Positions 22,701 to 32,196 are shown, numbered from the stretch's first letter. The stretch is DNA of 64,000 bases from Tubulanus polymorphus (GCF_964204645.1 NC_134033.1:6358231-6422230), one strand, 5' to 3'. Numbers and translations: made by a program. Notes: generated by a model not told the origin, from the sequence alone.

Positions 22701-25700
22701 ACGAAGAAGATCATCGATTTTCTATTGTAATTTATCGCATAACGCAAACGGAACTCTCCTTGCCTTTTGCGCAACCGGTTAAATGTTCTCATCTATGTGT
22801 AGTTTCGCTTGATAGTTTTTAAGTTTACTGATTCCAGAACAAATAGTTGGGTACTTTTCTGCAATGTAATCTTTCGATATCGAAGTATTACTATTATTTA
22901 ACGAATTGAGATTGAGACCAATTTTTAATACGCCCAATTTCTCCGCAGTAGATTTTCCGACTAATGTTCTGCCTTTGCCATCAATAACGAGGAATTCGCT
23001 TTCGATTGACTGATCTACTTCGATGTTCGTTCTGAATTTACCTAGTGTACATAATGGTTTCTTCGATCCATACGCGTAAAGTTTCTTTTTCACTGGTTCG
23101 GACTGACAACGAATTTTCTGACGTTTCAGATTTTTCCATGTTTCAGCATCGATAACATTTACGCTCGAACCAGAGTCGATAAGTGCTTCAATATCTATAC
23201 CGCCTACTTTGAGGTCGATTACCCCATCAGCATTAATACAATTCAAATCACTGAATTGACTACTCAGCGAAAATAAATATTCGTCATCATTTTTGAACTA
23301 CAGCGTTCCTAGTCGGACGTTTACTGTGTACACGCATTTGAGTTTTCGTTTTACAGCACTTCGCGAAGTGTCCCGACTTACCACACTTTTTACATGCTGT
23401 TTGTTCTGGACAAGATTTATCTTTCGCTATGTGACCATTTCTGCCACAACGATAACAAACATACTGCTCAGATTTACCGTTACTATTATTCGATGATTTA
23501 CGATGTGGTTTGAACCTATGCTTAGTGTCAACTTTGTTTAGTTCGCTACTATTACTACTAGTAGTAGACGGCTCTTCCATCTTTCTCGACTGAATCGTTA
23601 CGGCTTCAAAAGTACGGGCCAAATTAAGAACCGTTTCTAGGCTGACTGATTCTTCCTGTTTTAGCGAACGAAATACATGCCTCTCGAAAGATTTATTAAT
23701 TTTCGGGACAAAATAGCTATCCAACTTACGTAATGCAGCTTTGAAAATATTATCAGTTTCTCCGGTTTCTGATGGTACGAATTCGACTTCCGATAAGGAC
23801 TCAAAAATGTCCTGTACGTCCATACCTGCTGAATGTAGTAAAAGTGCTTTTTTCTGAGCGGGATTAGTAACTCCCCCTCTACGTAATTAAAGGAACGCTT
23901 TCCTCCACCTTTTCCATTGTGGGGCTGTGCTAGTAGCATCACCGGTACTGTCAAAACTTAAAATCGGCGCGACATCCATCTTTATACACCGAACGAATTT
24001 AAACGAATTGTATACAAGTTCTAACTAGATTTAACACCTACTTAACGGTTTAAACGATTACCGACACATTAAAGTTTACTCGTCGCCATTGTGGTGGTCG
24101 AGGGGACAAAGCCAGGAACCACGATTAACACCGATATAATAATACGCAGGATGATTTATTCTACAATCGCAGCCATGATGCTAAAAAACACTTCCGGTTA
24201 CACTATTTACCACAACTAACCGTAATACACTACACAAGGCATCATAGGCTTATTAGCGGGGTCGCATCCTTGGTGTTAATATTTTTTAAGAGAAACGGAA
24301 ATATGTTATTTCTGAGAGGATGAGTATCAAATTTAAAGGTTTTAACGATCTTTTTGTGGCTTGGCAACCTCAAGGGCAAGGAAATAGACAACTTTAATGG
24401 GAACGAAGGCAGGGGTCTGGAGCCCCGGACCACCCCCTAAATATGCACCTGTGTCTCACCATACGAGATTTGTGGTGATTAATGTTATTTTACCCTTTAA
24501 ATGTGTCCTACACCACACTGCTGTGTATGAATTGGTGATGGACTTTTCTAGTTCACCGCACCGCCATCTATGTAATTAGTTATTAGCACCTGTCACACAT
24601 GATAACAAATGATACACCGCAATGCAGTGTTACCACATTATAGCAGGTAGCCTATTATTCCACAAACTGGGGTTGAATTTTTTTTAAATTTCATATATCT
24701 AGCAGTTAACAATGTAGATTAGTCAGCATTGAAAGGGTTCTGAAAATCACTTTGAGATGGCAGACTCCTAGTGCTTGAGGTCGTATTATTATTTTCATCT
24801 GATGTTATCAACAGCTCGTCTTTGAACTAATGATGACCAACTAATCTGACACTGTCGCCTGGCGGTCATTATATTCATGGGTAACATGAATTATGTTAAT
24901 GATGTAAAAACAAATTATGAAGGTGTTTGTGATTTTGCTTGGAAATACATAGATGTGAATGATACCACTACAAATTATAAAGAAGTTGAATGATATCAGT
25001 ATGAATTATGAAGATATTAATGATATCACAAATTATAAAGGGGTTAATTTTATCACTGAATTAGATAGACGTTAATGATATACTGCTATGAATGTCACTA
25101 TGGATTATTAAGTTGTTATATGATGTCAATATGAATTATGAAGACATAAATGATGTCACCAAATCTTTAAGTTTATGTTAATAATGTCACAAAGATGATG
25201 ATGTCACTTAAAATTACAGAGATGTTATTGGGTTTTATTGAGATGTCCAATGGCAGGGGCGGATCTGAGGGATAATTTTGAAGAACTTGTCACATCCCCC
25301 AAAAGGACGCTTTGATGTCGAAAAAGGCAATAAAAAAGCACTAGAGAAATATGATGGATTTGCACAATTCTCGCTACTCTCCGTGGATCTGCCCATGAAT
25401 GGCTTCACTATCAATTATAAAGATGTCACTGTGAATTCTGAAGATTTTAATGATGTCAATTTTATTATAACAATTTCATTATAATGACGTCACAATTATA
25501 GAGATATGGTGTTGACAAATTATAAAGTTGGTGAAAACATAAGAGGTAGTACCATAGTCTGGTCTGCTATGAATTAAAAAGATGATATTGATTGATAATG
25601 TACGTACCGTATGGGTAAACACAATGATGACTTATACGTTTATAATAAAAAAGTCATGCTCATTTTTAGCCCACTTGGGACTAAAGTCCCAGCGGGCTAT

Positions 25701-28700
25701 TGCGTTAACTTTTCCTCCGTCCGTCGGTCCGTAGACGGAATCCAGTTATTTTGGGAACTTTTGAAGACGCTTCAAGGTAATGTCTTGATATTTGGTTTAT
25801 ACAAGTATCTACCAGTAGACACATCTTCAGCCCAAAAACTGGCCCTGTCAGAATCAAGATGGCCGACTGGCAGCCATTGTTGTTCGCCAAAATCAGCACT
25901 TTTTACACGTTTTTTAACTTTTTGAGGGAAATTTTGAAGACGTCTTGATCAATTACCTTGATCTTTCTGTTATATTTGAACCCTCCCAGGGCCCATCAGC
26001 ATAAAATAAATTGGGTCGTTTGGACTAAAGATGGTCATCCTAGGACCTTTTAAGTGCCCAAAAATTTTAATTTTGGCCCGAATTCTGAGTCCTGTAGCTA
26101 GCTTCCTACTGGTTTGCCATTCCTCATTGCAATTGCTGATGGGTATTCTTTTGAAAGGGATGTTTTATACCTGAGACAGGTATTTTTGATCAACCAATTA
26201 TGACGCACTTGGCGGCCATCTTTGTGTCATCAGTACTCATTCGTAGATGGGAAAAAGTTTTCGACATTATATTGATACCTAAGCATATTTTGTTACAACA
26301 ATGTATTAGAAAGTTGTAGCTTATAACGTGTTATATGATTGTGGTGAGTTTCAAGTTCATTGGTTTTTGTATATGGCCACCAGGGGCGTTGAATAATACA
26401 ATATCTTAGTATTTCTACTTTATATTTGTATCAATACATATTTTGTTACCACAATCAATTGCAAAGTAGTAGCTCATGATATTGTCTATGATTATGGTGA
26501 GTTTTAAGGAAATTAATTATTCTTTATGTACACCAGGGGGCGTTGCTACTATTTCCTTATTATATTGGTACCTAGGCATATTTTGTTACTATGATCAATT
26601 GCAAAGTTGTAGTTCGTGACATGATCTATGATTGTGGTGAGTTACAAGGTTATTGGGTTTTAAATATGGTTACCAGGGGGTGTTAAATAGTAGAATTACT
26701 TAGTATTTCCATATTAAATTAGTAACAAGGCATATTTTGTTGTCACAATCAATTACAAAATCGTAGCTGCTGACATTTTCTATGATTGTGGTGAGTTTCA
26801 AGGTCATTGGTTTTTGTTTATGGTCACCAAGGGCGTTGAATATTGAAATTGTTAGATTGTTGAGCATTTGAAACCACTTCCCAAGTGGCCATGGCGTCCA
26901 TGAACTTAAAGCTCTTGATATCAAAATCCATAGTATCACCAACAGCAGGAATTAACTCATCAATCAAGTCCTCACAGTTTTATGCCCTAAAATTCTGCAG
27001 ATAATCTGAACATTTTGAAGACCTGCACCTCAGAGCGTTATTAAAAGGACCTAGATCTCTATATTACTTGTTACCAGGAACAGCTAAGAGAGAATGATTC
27101 CTTCAACTGACAAACAGTTTATTTAGCTTCTAGAAGTATTCGTTCCTAGCACATCCACTGTCAACATTAGTTGAAAAATGTGGAAAAAATTATTTATCGG
27201 TTCCTCTGAAAATATTCAACATAACAAATCCCAAGAGCGCTCTTGGATACATGTTCTTCAATTTATAACACCCGTGAGCCTCTTGTTTACCTCTAATCAT
27301 TGACTACAAAGTCAAGAAAATATATACATAAATTATAGAAACAGAACTATTTAACCCTTAACCTGCCGGCTGCTTTAATGTTAAGTCCTGTCTGTGCCAG
27401 GTGATTTGCGTGTTAATGAAATTTACTCATCAAATCCCCGACTTCCAAACTATTGTATATAGGGTATTGAAACTTCACAAAGTTGTAGTTTATAGTCATA
27501 GCCACGGGATAGTGCTGAAAAATTTAACTTCCGATTTTTGAAAGAGGGGGTCCACTGGGTGGGGTCATTTTTGGGGGTCAAGCGCAAAACGACCCCCTAG
27601 AAAGTCAGAATACTCACGATTTCGTGTTACATTGTTGATATTCATAAATAAAGACTCCGTAGATTACTATATCCATCATTAAAACCTTTATTATCCTACT
27701 TATTACAGTCTAAATGTCTGAATCTTCACTAAAATCCCAAAATATCAAATTTACGGGCTGTTTTTGAGGTGAAAATTCTTCAAAATATCAAAATGAGAAA
27801 TTACTTCCGGGTTCAGATTCGCGAGTATCGGACTTGTATTTTCATACTAGATAATCACTTGTACTTTTTCTCATATACAGCAGTTGGTGAGTATCGTTGA
27901 TGCTAGCGAGGACAGTCAAATGGCAGCCGCGATTCGTGCGTCACTCGAGGAAACGACAAGTCCGGTCGCGTCCACCCAACCATCGGTAATCGTAGAATCG
28001 GACAGCGATTCTGAACCAGATAGTGAAGTGGATCTAGAGACGTTTACCGATTCCGATTCGGAAGTGCCGACTCCGCACAAAATACGGACTTCACCATCGA
28101 AGAAAAGCACCACTTGTTCGTCGGCGAGTAGTAGCGGACTCGTGAAGCGAAATCTCGCAGATTCCGGTAGTTTAGACTCTTTAAATAATGTAATTAGTTC
28201 ATGTTCGGCATCGAAGGCAGTGCAGATGTCACCAAAGGCAGAGCAGACATCAGGGAGGACAGCGCAGACGTCTACTCTAGCTCGAGATCTCTCCAGCCGG
28301 GTGCCAGTTTACGATCAATCATCATCGGACAGTGTTATTAGTGTTTCTAGTTCATCGTCGATGAATAATGAAAAAACTCCGTCTTGGAAAAAGTTCCTGG
28401 GAAAAGATGAAGGTATGTTCGCACGTGTCAGTGACTATGATAGGCCTATCAGCATCTGGAAGTATACAAAACTTCAGAAATATTTGATTCATCTTCGGTG
28501 GCAATTCGTCTTCAGATTTCATGTGAAAACTTAACAAATTATCATTTTGTGTCAAAGTTAAAAACCGCCTGATTTAGGATCAGTTTAATTTCAGATTTTG
28601 ATCTTATCCTGATATTATTTGTGACCTACATTCATAAAGAGTATGCAAAATAAGATGTATTCATTTAGATTTAAAAACCAATGAAGCTGTTACCGGTATG

Positions 28701-30987
28701 CATCTCTGTATTTATTCTATTGATGTTTCTTTTTTCTAAACAGATTGTGTGACGTCATTAATGATCAGACTGCCTTGTGGTAAACGTGAACAAGTCAAGT
28801 GGCCTTCGACAACTAAATTAAAGGTACCAACCATATCATAAGATCTTGGACTGAGATGATGTAATTTGCAGAAAAAAATAAGGGTCTTTGAGTTTTGAAA
28901 TGATTGCAAGTGGTGCATATGAATCAACATTGATGCCTCCAGAATAATGAAGAAACTTCATGCAAACACTTAGGCCTTTTATTTTTAATAACTTGTCTTT
29001 TGGATTTGGAGGAGGAAATCAAAATTTAGAAAAAAACTTATCCCCGGTCTTTGTCAAATATTTTCAAAGGAGAAGGAAAAAGAAATAAAGAGAAAACATA
29101 TAATACCCATTTATTTCCAAAGGTGAAGGGGAGAAAAAAATCTTTAAAAAAGAATTATACAAATACTGCAAGGAAATGTGTCCGTTTATAACCAATAGTT
29201 AGTTATTATCCAGGGTATCGGGATTGGAACGAACTTTCGTCGAAAACCCTCTTGTAATTCATTTGATGATTATTATTATTTATTTTCCGCCTATTTTCGT
29301 CAAATTAAATTCATCTTCATTCAGATTTGGCAACTGACAGCTTCTAAACGAAATGTATAGATAGATACTGTAATAACGGTCTCTCTGTACCAGATTGTCT
29401 GAATATTAGACCATATCTGTCAATACATTATATTGTATGTATCGGTACTTAAATTTTTGATGATTCCTATCATCCTGAATGGCATGGTGTGGCTTCGCAG
29501 TAAACCCGTTATCGCTGCTTTGCAGCTATATTTTTTATTGGCGTTTTAGGCAAATTGGACCTTGGAATATCAAACATCAAGTCTCAATCTTGAAAGGATA
29601 AGGTTTTTAGGGGATTTCACAAAATTGTGTCATGAATATCTGACTGGGGACATAGCACAACACTTCCCAGAACAATTTTAAGTCGAAAAATCATATTCTT
29701 TATTAAATGTTCATTCACAAAATGATGTTTTTGGATGAATAATTATTTTTTTCATTTCATTTTAGCCATTGTTATTGGTAAAAAACAATGTCAGGGTCCC
29801 TACAACTCCTTGATTCCTTGAAAAACCCCTTCTAAACCAAAAATGTTTATCAAGGTCTTTGATTATCCTTGAATTTGAGCAAAATGCCCAAAAGTCCTTG
29901 AAAACTCCTTGAATTATGAGAGATTGGTAATTAGAAAACTGTTAGATTTCATGTCTAAACTCTAGTTGTTATACACACTGTGGCAGATTCCACAGAATTT
30001 AATGGTTTACAGACAAACAGTACTGATCTAGGAGAAGTCTACCGTAATTGGTATATGAAAGTGATGCAGGTGCCTCGTCGAAATTTGAATTTTCTCCTTG
30101 ACAAGGCCTTGAATTCTGGAATGACTGATCTGTAGGGTCCCTGAATGTACATAACCAATGTGCTGATTCACCAACATTCATTATTTAACGTTATTTCTAA
30201 ATACTTCTGAATGGTCTAATTTTGATTCGTATAAACCGGGTAACAATGTCTTAAGCGGTGACATTTGGACCAGAAAATAACAACGGAATTCAAATTAACT
30301 GTATGGGATTAACCGATTGTTTGCTTAGAGAAATGAATTAAAAAGAATTTGGACAAAAAAAAAGTGTACGCATAAGTGAAAAATGGAGATAAACCCGATA
30401 CGGATTAAGCAGAATTGATAATATCCTTGAAAATGTTCTGAGAAAGTATTTGGAAGTTTTTGGAAAAAGTATTTGAAACAGCCTGTGAAAGGCCTTTTGA
30501 AAACGCTTTGAAAGGGGCCCTGTAAAATATTTGGAAAAGTCAGGTGAAAATGCTCGGAAAAGCGTTTTTAAAGGCCTTTTCGAAGCTATTTCAAATGCTT
30601 TGGAATAGGCCCTTGAAAATATTTTGAAAATGCTGGGAAAAAGGTTTGAAATATGGAAAAGGCCATTGAGAATACTCAAAAATAGTCTTCGATAACATCT
30701 TCAAAATTGTTCGAAAAGTTTTTGTATGAATTTAAGTGATAATTCATGCTGATTGCTGATCCTGGAAAAATAGAAATTTTTGTTAATCGTTTTTTTTTTT
30801 TGCATTTTCTGTTTTACAGGCATTGATCCTCTACGTATTGGACTGTGGTTATTCCAGCGATCGTTACGAACTTGTCACAAATTTCCCGCGTCGTAAAATT
30901 TCGCACATGGACTACAACGACACATTAAAAGATGTCGGATTACATCCTCAGGAAACGGTATTCGTCCAGGAACGTCAAACCCCTTGA
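10656..30987 (+). CDS. UBXN7: UBX domain-containing protein 7
   Basis: Eleven coding exons: 10656-10734, 14500-14701, 15774-15838, 16229-16294, 16914-17038, 18923-19069, 19395-19539, 20124-20191, 27881-28412, 28744-28823 and 30820-30987. All junctions are GT-AG and in phase, summing to 1677 nt (558 aa plus stop; human about 489). In order the protein has an N-terminal UBA domain (LVQQFCAITG, LLEACNSNLELAI), the RAPIPQKREVLVE segment, the FDGFRDFQ motif, a UAS (thioredoxin-like) domain (LFRPPIDIM, WLMVNIQNVQEF, YIAILDPRTGE), a UIM (DASEDSQMAAAIRASLEE), a Ser/Asp-rich linker longer than in vertebrates, and a C-terminal UBX domain with FPRRKISHMD. By family knowledge it links p97/VCP to ubiquitylated substrates and neddylated cullins. 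The start gives MAANAALMESGEN. The orthology is very secure. Confidence 0.96.
11146..11635. mobile_element. Long imperfect foldback element
   Basis: The left arm from about 11146 (ctgctctctgtgcgac, then cgttaataatcggtttatct) is matched in reverse complement by the right arm ending about 11635. Matching continues inward past ttgttcagt to tacgctc and taatgctgaaaaa near 11314-11338 and 11439-11461. Arms of roughly 230 bases meet near 11390. It lies in UBXN7 intron 1 and encodes no protein. Confidence 0.65.
11775..12125. mobile_element. MITE with 30-bp inverted ends
   Basis: The left end 11775-11804 and right end 12096-12125 share tggagacaactagttgc and an outer cgaca, with a few mismatches between. 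There is no open frame of note. It lies in UBXN7 intron 1. Confidence 0.65.
12436..12710. repeat. Perfect 38-bp inverted repeat with a nested 14-bp one
   Basis: Arms 12499-12536 and 12673-12710 (core cattaataaccccaatgac) are exact reverse complements separated by 136 bases. A 14-base pair, 12436-12449 and 12534-12547 (cggctcgcttgtca), shares the left arm edge. The perfect match suggests a recent insertion or inverted duplication in UBXN7 intron 1. Confidence 0.7.
13191..13484. mobile_element. Small foldback/MITE
   Basis: taaatctacctgaaaatatc near 13200-13219 is matched in reverse complement by gatatttgcaggtagattta near 13457-13476. The match spans about 33 bases in total, with few mismatches. 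It lies in UBXN7 intron 1. Confidence 0.55.
14500..14701 (+). CDS. UBXN7: UBXN7 exon 2: rest of UBA domain and Ser-rich linker
   Basis: GATETVAIGLLEACNSNLEL, then AIGMHMDNDGGNIAGG and a Ser/Ala-rich linker. Acceptor ttttgtag, donor GTACGT, ends in phase 2. It partly overlaps meaningless open frames on the minus strand. Confidence 0.93.
14737..15141 (-). pseudogene. Harbinger transposase N-terminal fragment
   Basis: A 134-codon open frame resembling HARBI1-like transposases (REs-F, ITKE, SASERL-LTLRY-like block). In active elements the protein cuts and moves the transposon. Here only the part before the nuclease core remains. Confidence 0.65.
15336..15361. repeat. Perfect 26-bp palindrome
   Basis: gcgccaaatgcgt followed directly by its exact reverse complement, with no loop. 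It lies 10-15 bases inside the presumed Harbinger terminus. Confidence 0.85.
15455..15490. repeat. Short dispersed repeat, copy 1
   Basis: gattccactcatggcaagtg followed by aggatccacca; a second copy with one change lies at about 50952-50985. Confidence 0.6.
15774..15838 (+). CDS. UBXN7: UBXN7 exon 3: RAPIPQKREVLVE segment
   Basis: DFVRAPIPQKREVLVEAPQS, matching the conserved RAPIPQKQEILVE stretch of the family. Acceptor atattttcag, donor GTAAGT, ends in phase 1. Confidence 0.93.
16229..16294 (+). CDS. UBXN7: UBXN7 exon 4: RRRPARSVFDGFRDFQ
   Basis: VKRRRPARSVFDGFRDFQAE. Acceptor ttttttgcag, donor GTGAGT at 16295, ends in phase 1. Confidence 0.93.
16391..16675. mobile_element. Element with GGATCC-type ends, degenerate copy
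   Basis: The left end aggggtggatcctggatt and right end ccctggatctgccact are inverted and resemble the CAAGGGCGGATC ends of the 48.3 kb element. It lies in UBXN7 intron 4. Confidence 0.45.
16914..17038 (+). CDS. UBXN7: UBXN7 exon 5: linker and start of UAS domain
   Basis: RQQQEAASTSKATGPPQQKK, then TLEDLFRPPIDIMQKGTFQS. Acceptor ttttgtttag, donor GTAAGT, ends in phase 0. Confidence 0.93.
17516..18776. mobile_element. Hairpin/tandem-array transposon, copy A
   Basis: Starts tttttagcccacttg with an internal hairpin (AGCCC ... GGGCT), then a run of CCGTCCGTCCG-like units and unique sequence. Four 154-bp monomers follow, marked by caccagggggcg at about 18228, 18382, 18536 and 18690. The right end, ccaagtgggc, inverts the left gcccacttg. 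There is no protein. The architecture resembles non-autonomous pearl/Helitron-like elements of molluscs (inference). A close copy in the same orientation lies at 25667. Confidence 0.8.
18923..19069 (+). CDS. UBXN7: UBXN7 exon 6: UAS domain core
   Basis: KKWLMVNIQNVQEFCCQVLN, then RDVWSNPSVKSLIRQHFIFW, ending in phase 0 at CAG before GTAATT. This is nearly the same as vertebrate UBXN7. Confidence 0.95.
19395..19539 (+). CDS. UBXN7: UBXN7 exon 7: UAS domain
   Basis: VYHDSEEGQRFSQFYKCSEW, then PYIAILDPRTGEFLVSW. Acceptor atattgtag, donor GTGAGT, ends in phase 1. Confidence 0.95.
20124..20191 (+). CDS. UBXN7: UBXN7 exon 8: end of UAS domain
   Basis: VRIFLSEHPALDGESPSSET, ending RTK in phase 0 before GTAAGA. 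Confidence 0.92.
20343..21014. mobile_element. hAT-like MITE, 672 bp
   Basis: Inverted ends aggggttagattttg and, on the right, aatctaacccct. It is flanked by atgttacc (20335-20342) and gtgttacg (21015-21022), matching 6 of 8 bases as an aged 8-bp target duplication typical of hAT elements. The interior has very GC-rich ends and no transposase. Confidence 0.65.
21998..22378 (+). pseudogene. Acidic open reading frame in UBXN7 intron 8, possible cassette exon or coding relic
   Basis: An open frame of 126 codons after a good acceptor (ttatttcacag) reads NTIKENDLPSINDIEVEEYM and EIKIKDEHDECLKCKSDEP, ending at TAG. In a shifted frame the coding character continues (ENNKSVKGEDDGPFQG, then RPKRHC) to about 22470. 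The acidic, Cys/His-containing text resembles the N-terminal linker of zinc-finger proteins, but no finger is present. The acceptor is in phase 0 with exons 8 and 9 of UBXN7. It may be a retro-copied or decayed gene fragment. Confidence 0.4.
22487..22560. repeat. Direct repeat ccggcgtataagtcgag / ccggcttataagtcgag
   Basis: Two 17-base copies with one mismatch at 22487-22503 and 22544-22560, probably part of a small transposon inserted at the truncation point of the Gypsy element. Confidence 0.55.
22779..23246 (-). pseudogene. Gypsy-type aspartic protease region
   Basis: IDIEALIDSGSSVNVID carries the DSG catalytic triplet of retroviral-type proteases, followed by a LVGKSTAEKLGVLKIG flap-side block. 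It would process the Gag-Pol polyprotein. It is separated from the RT by a stop codon. Confidence 0.75.
23287..23979 (-). pseudogene. Gypsy-type Gag with two CCHC zinc knuckles
   Basis: ATG at 23979 gives MDVAPILSFDSTGD, then WKRWRKAF. The frame is interrupted by TAA at 23887-23889 and continues with MDVQDIFESL to the nucleocapsid part. Knuckles are CYRCGRNGHIAKDKSC and CKKCGKSGHFAKCC, the second canonical (C-x2-C-x4-H-x4-C), the first with one extra residue. The protein would package element RNA. Confidence 0.78.
24090..24236 (-). repeat. Probable LTR of the Gypsy element (147 bp, TG...CA)
   Basis: Read on the minus strand it begins TGTGTAGTG and ends CCACCACA, directly followed by a TGGCGACGAG primer-binding-like sequence. 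Only one LTR is present, so the limits are inferred. Confidence 0.45.
24885..25595. repeat. Degenerate minisatellite, about 30-bp unit
   Basis: Many imperfect repeats of the type aattatgaagatgttaatga followed by tgtcactatg, interrupted around 25250-25410 by a GGCGGATCTGAGG-type element. Non-coding, in UBXN7 intron 8. Confidence 0.65.
25253..25408. mobile_element. Small element with GGCGGATCT ends inside the minisatellite
   Basis: The left end aggggcggatctgaggg and right end ccgtggatctgccca are inverted. Related to the 48.3 kb element ends. Confidence 0.4.
25667..26905. mobile_element. Hairpin/tandem-array transposon, copy B
   Basis: Same layout and orientation as copy A: tttttagcccacttg, a perfect gggact-aa-agtccc hairpin, a CCGTCCGTCGG run, the shared unique part (aatccagttattttggga) and four monomers of about 150 bp marked by caccagggg. 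It ends at cccaagtggccatgg. Small indels separate the copies. Confidence 0.8.
27881..28412 (+). CDS. UBXN7: UBXN7 exon 9: UIM and Ser/Asp-rich linker
   Basis: QLVSIVDASEDSQMAAAIRA gives the ubiquitin-interacting motif. A long acidic Ser-rich linker follows (ESDSDSEPDSEVDLETFTDS), ending WKKFLGKDE in phase 1 before GTATGT. At 177 codons this exon explains why the protein is longer than human UBXN7. Confidence 0.93.
28744..28823 (+). CDS. UBXN7: UBXN7 exon 10: first half of UBX domain
   Basis: CVTSLMIRLPCGKREQVKWP, then STTKLK. This is the first beta-hairpin of the UBX fold (compare LMLRYPDGKREQI in vertebrates). Acceptor tctaaacag, donor GTACCA, phase 0 at the end. Confidence 0.93.
29792..30143. 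mobile_element. MITE with CAGGGTCCCTACA ends, 352 bp
   Basis: The left end cagggtccctaca and right end tgtagggtccctg are nearly perfect inverses. AATGT flanks both sides (29787-29791 and 30144-30148) as a 5-bp target duplication. The interior repeats ccttgaa motifs. It lies in UBXN7 intron 10. Confidence 0.65.
30420..30715. repeat. Degenerate tandem repeat ttgaaaa-type
   Basis: About fifteen imperfect units such as ggccttttgaaaacgctttg and ggcccttgaaaatattttg. It produces a spurious long open frame on the minus strand. Confidence 0.65.
30820..30987 (+). CDS. UBXN7: UBXN7 exon 11: second half of UBX domain and stop
   Basis: ALILYVLDCGYSSDRYELVT, then NFPRRKISHMDYNDTLKDVG and PQETVFVQER, ending QTP and TGA 30985-30987. 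FPRR is the p97-contacting loop typical of UBX domains. Confidence 0.96.
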   Translation, partial: ALILYVLDCGYSSDRYELVTNFPRRKISHMDYNDTLKDVGLHPQETVFVQERQTP

Positions 30988-31534
30988 CGTTACGTTTAAA
31001 ACCAATTATCGAGGTTAATAATGCATCTGCCTTAGAAAAATGCAAAATGCCCGACCACCAAGGGGGCTTAAAAGTTATGAAATCATTACCATTCAAGTTC
31101 ATAATATGCTATGAACTTCCTGCGTGGGGCCGAACTATCACTCAGCGTTTAAAGACCCAACTCAAATCTGCTGTGATTCTAATCTTGTAAGTGCTTCGGC
31201 TGGATAAATCTGACAAACTCAGGTCTGACAAATGTTCGTACGCTAAAATCTAATTTAAGGAACGGCTTCTTATGTACGTACCATTGTATCAGTCTTAAGT
31301 GTTGGACAAATATCATTTGAGCTTTTAGGCAATTTCTGATTTGAGCGGTAGCTACTAGACTATCCATGGTCCTAAATGACTTCAGTCTGCTGTGTACAAT
31401 CTCGGGGAATGAATTGTATTATGAATTTTGTTCTGTTTGAGTCAGATTTTGTAATAATGTATTTATGATGCGTAAAATGCTTGGCTGTTGAGTGGGATAA
31501 TGTTTTTCACTTTCAGGGCTGAAAAATGTTTCGC

Positions 31535-31616
31535 AATAAAAATGATATACTAAAATGTACAATAATTAAATAACATACTATTTTGAGGATTATTTCTGAT
31601 ATTTTTCGATAATAAA
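31535..31616 (+). promoter_or_regulatory. UBXN7: UBXN7 poly(A) signals
   Basis: AATAAA at 31535-31540 and again at 31611-31616, about 550-630 bases after the stop codon. Confidence 0.55.
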
Positions 31617-31787
31617 AAGACTGTTGTATATATTATTGTAAAAGAGTTGTGTGATTCTTTGCTTGAGAAATTCGGTAAGAGAAGGGCCTACTGGTTAAAA
31701 CAACACTGATTGCCATTGACATGACGTGGTCAGCGCCATCTGCAGGGATGAATTATCTAGTAGTACCAGTTCTGCCACACCGCTGGT

Positions 31788-31825
31788 GATATCTCATAGT
31801 AGCAGGTCTGCTACCATGAGATATC
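31788..31825. repeat. 38-bp near-perfect palindrome
   Basis: Arms 31788-31805 (gatatctcatagtagcag) and 31808-31825 pair with one mismatch around a 2-base centre. It lies between UBXN7 and LTV1. Confidence 0.8.
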
Positions 31826-31884
31826 TTGTATGTATTGGTCCACCACTGGTTGCACTTAATGCCACAGACTAACTTATCTTCACC

Positions 31885-31960
31885 CGTCAAGGGATTCGAA
31901 CCCGCTAAGCTAAAGCTGTTCCCCGTTGGTGGAAGCGAGTTCGGGAGTGATACCGGACCC
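31885..31960 (-). repeat. tRNA-like B-box fragment
   Basis: Minus-strand agcgggttcgaatccc has a perfect RNA polymerase III B box (GGTTCGAATCC). No full cloverleaf could be drawn, so this is probably a SINE or tRNA-derived remnant. Confidence 0.35.
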
Positions 31961-32196
31961 CTGGCAAGATGAGACTCTTAATGTTTATACTATAATAAGT
32001 ATAAACGCAGACAATTTTTGGGTGTTTTGTTTCAAAAATACTGGCAGGCCTCTACTGGAGTAGTCTTAATGTCGAAATGACAGAGGCGGCACAGAGGTAC
32101 TCAGTTAGGTTGGGCGCATACTATTTCGTGTCGCTACAGTTTGGCCGGCCGCTGTGGTGGGTTTTGGGCCAAATGAAACCGGGGACAACCCATAAT

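Larger units (their letters stand above)
22565..24236 (-). mobile_element. Ty3/Gypsy-type LTR retrotransposon remnant (LTR, gag, protease, start of RT)
   Basis: On the minus strand: a presumed LTR (24236 to 24090), a primer-binding-like TGGCGACGAG, gag from ATG 23979, CCHC knuckles, aspartic protease, then the beginning of a reverse transcriptase (KIDDLLRDGIIEKV, PWVSPLVVAPKP) that breaks off after CVD near 22600. Stops interrupt gag (TAA 23887-23889) and the pro-RT joint (taa in ENI*PVAQ, tag in LQ*KIDD). The order and the RT start are Ty3/Gypsy-like. The 3' half is missing. Confidence 0.8.

Noticed and set aside
22475-22730. Plus-strand frames over the Gypsy RT start
   Set aside because: Antisense to the minus-strand RT text PWVSPLVVAPKP.
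25278-25484. 68-codon plus-strand frame in the minisatellite
   Set aside because: Repeat-derived; reads through tgaagatgttaatgatgtc units.
24840-25600. CRISPR-like regular repeats
   Set aside because: Units are degenerate and contiguous, without conserved repeats and unique spacers; this is animal DNA.
30338-30679. 113-codon minus-strand frame rich in Phe, Ser and Lys
   Set aside because: Produced by the degenerate ttgaaaa repeat; periodic text with no protein family.
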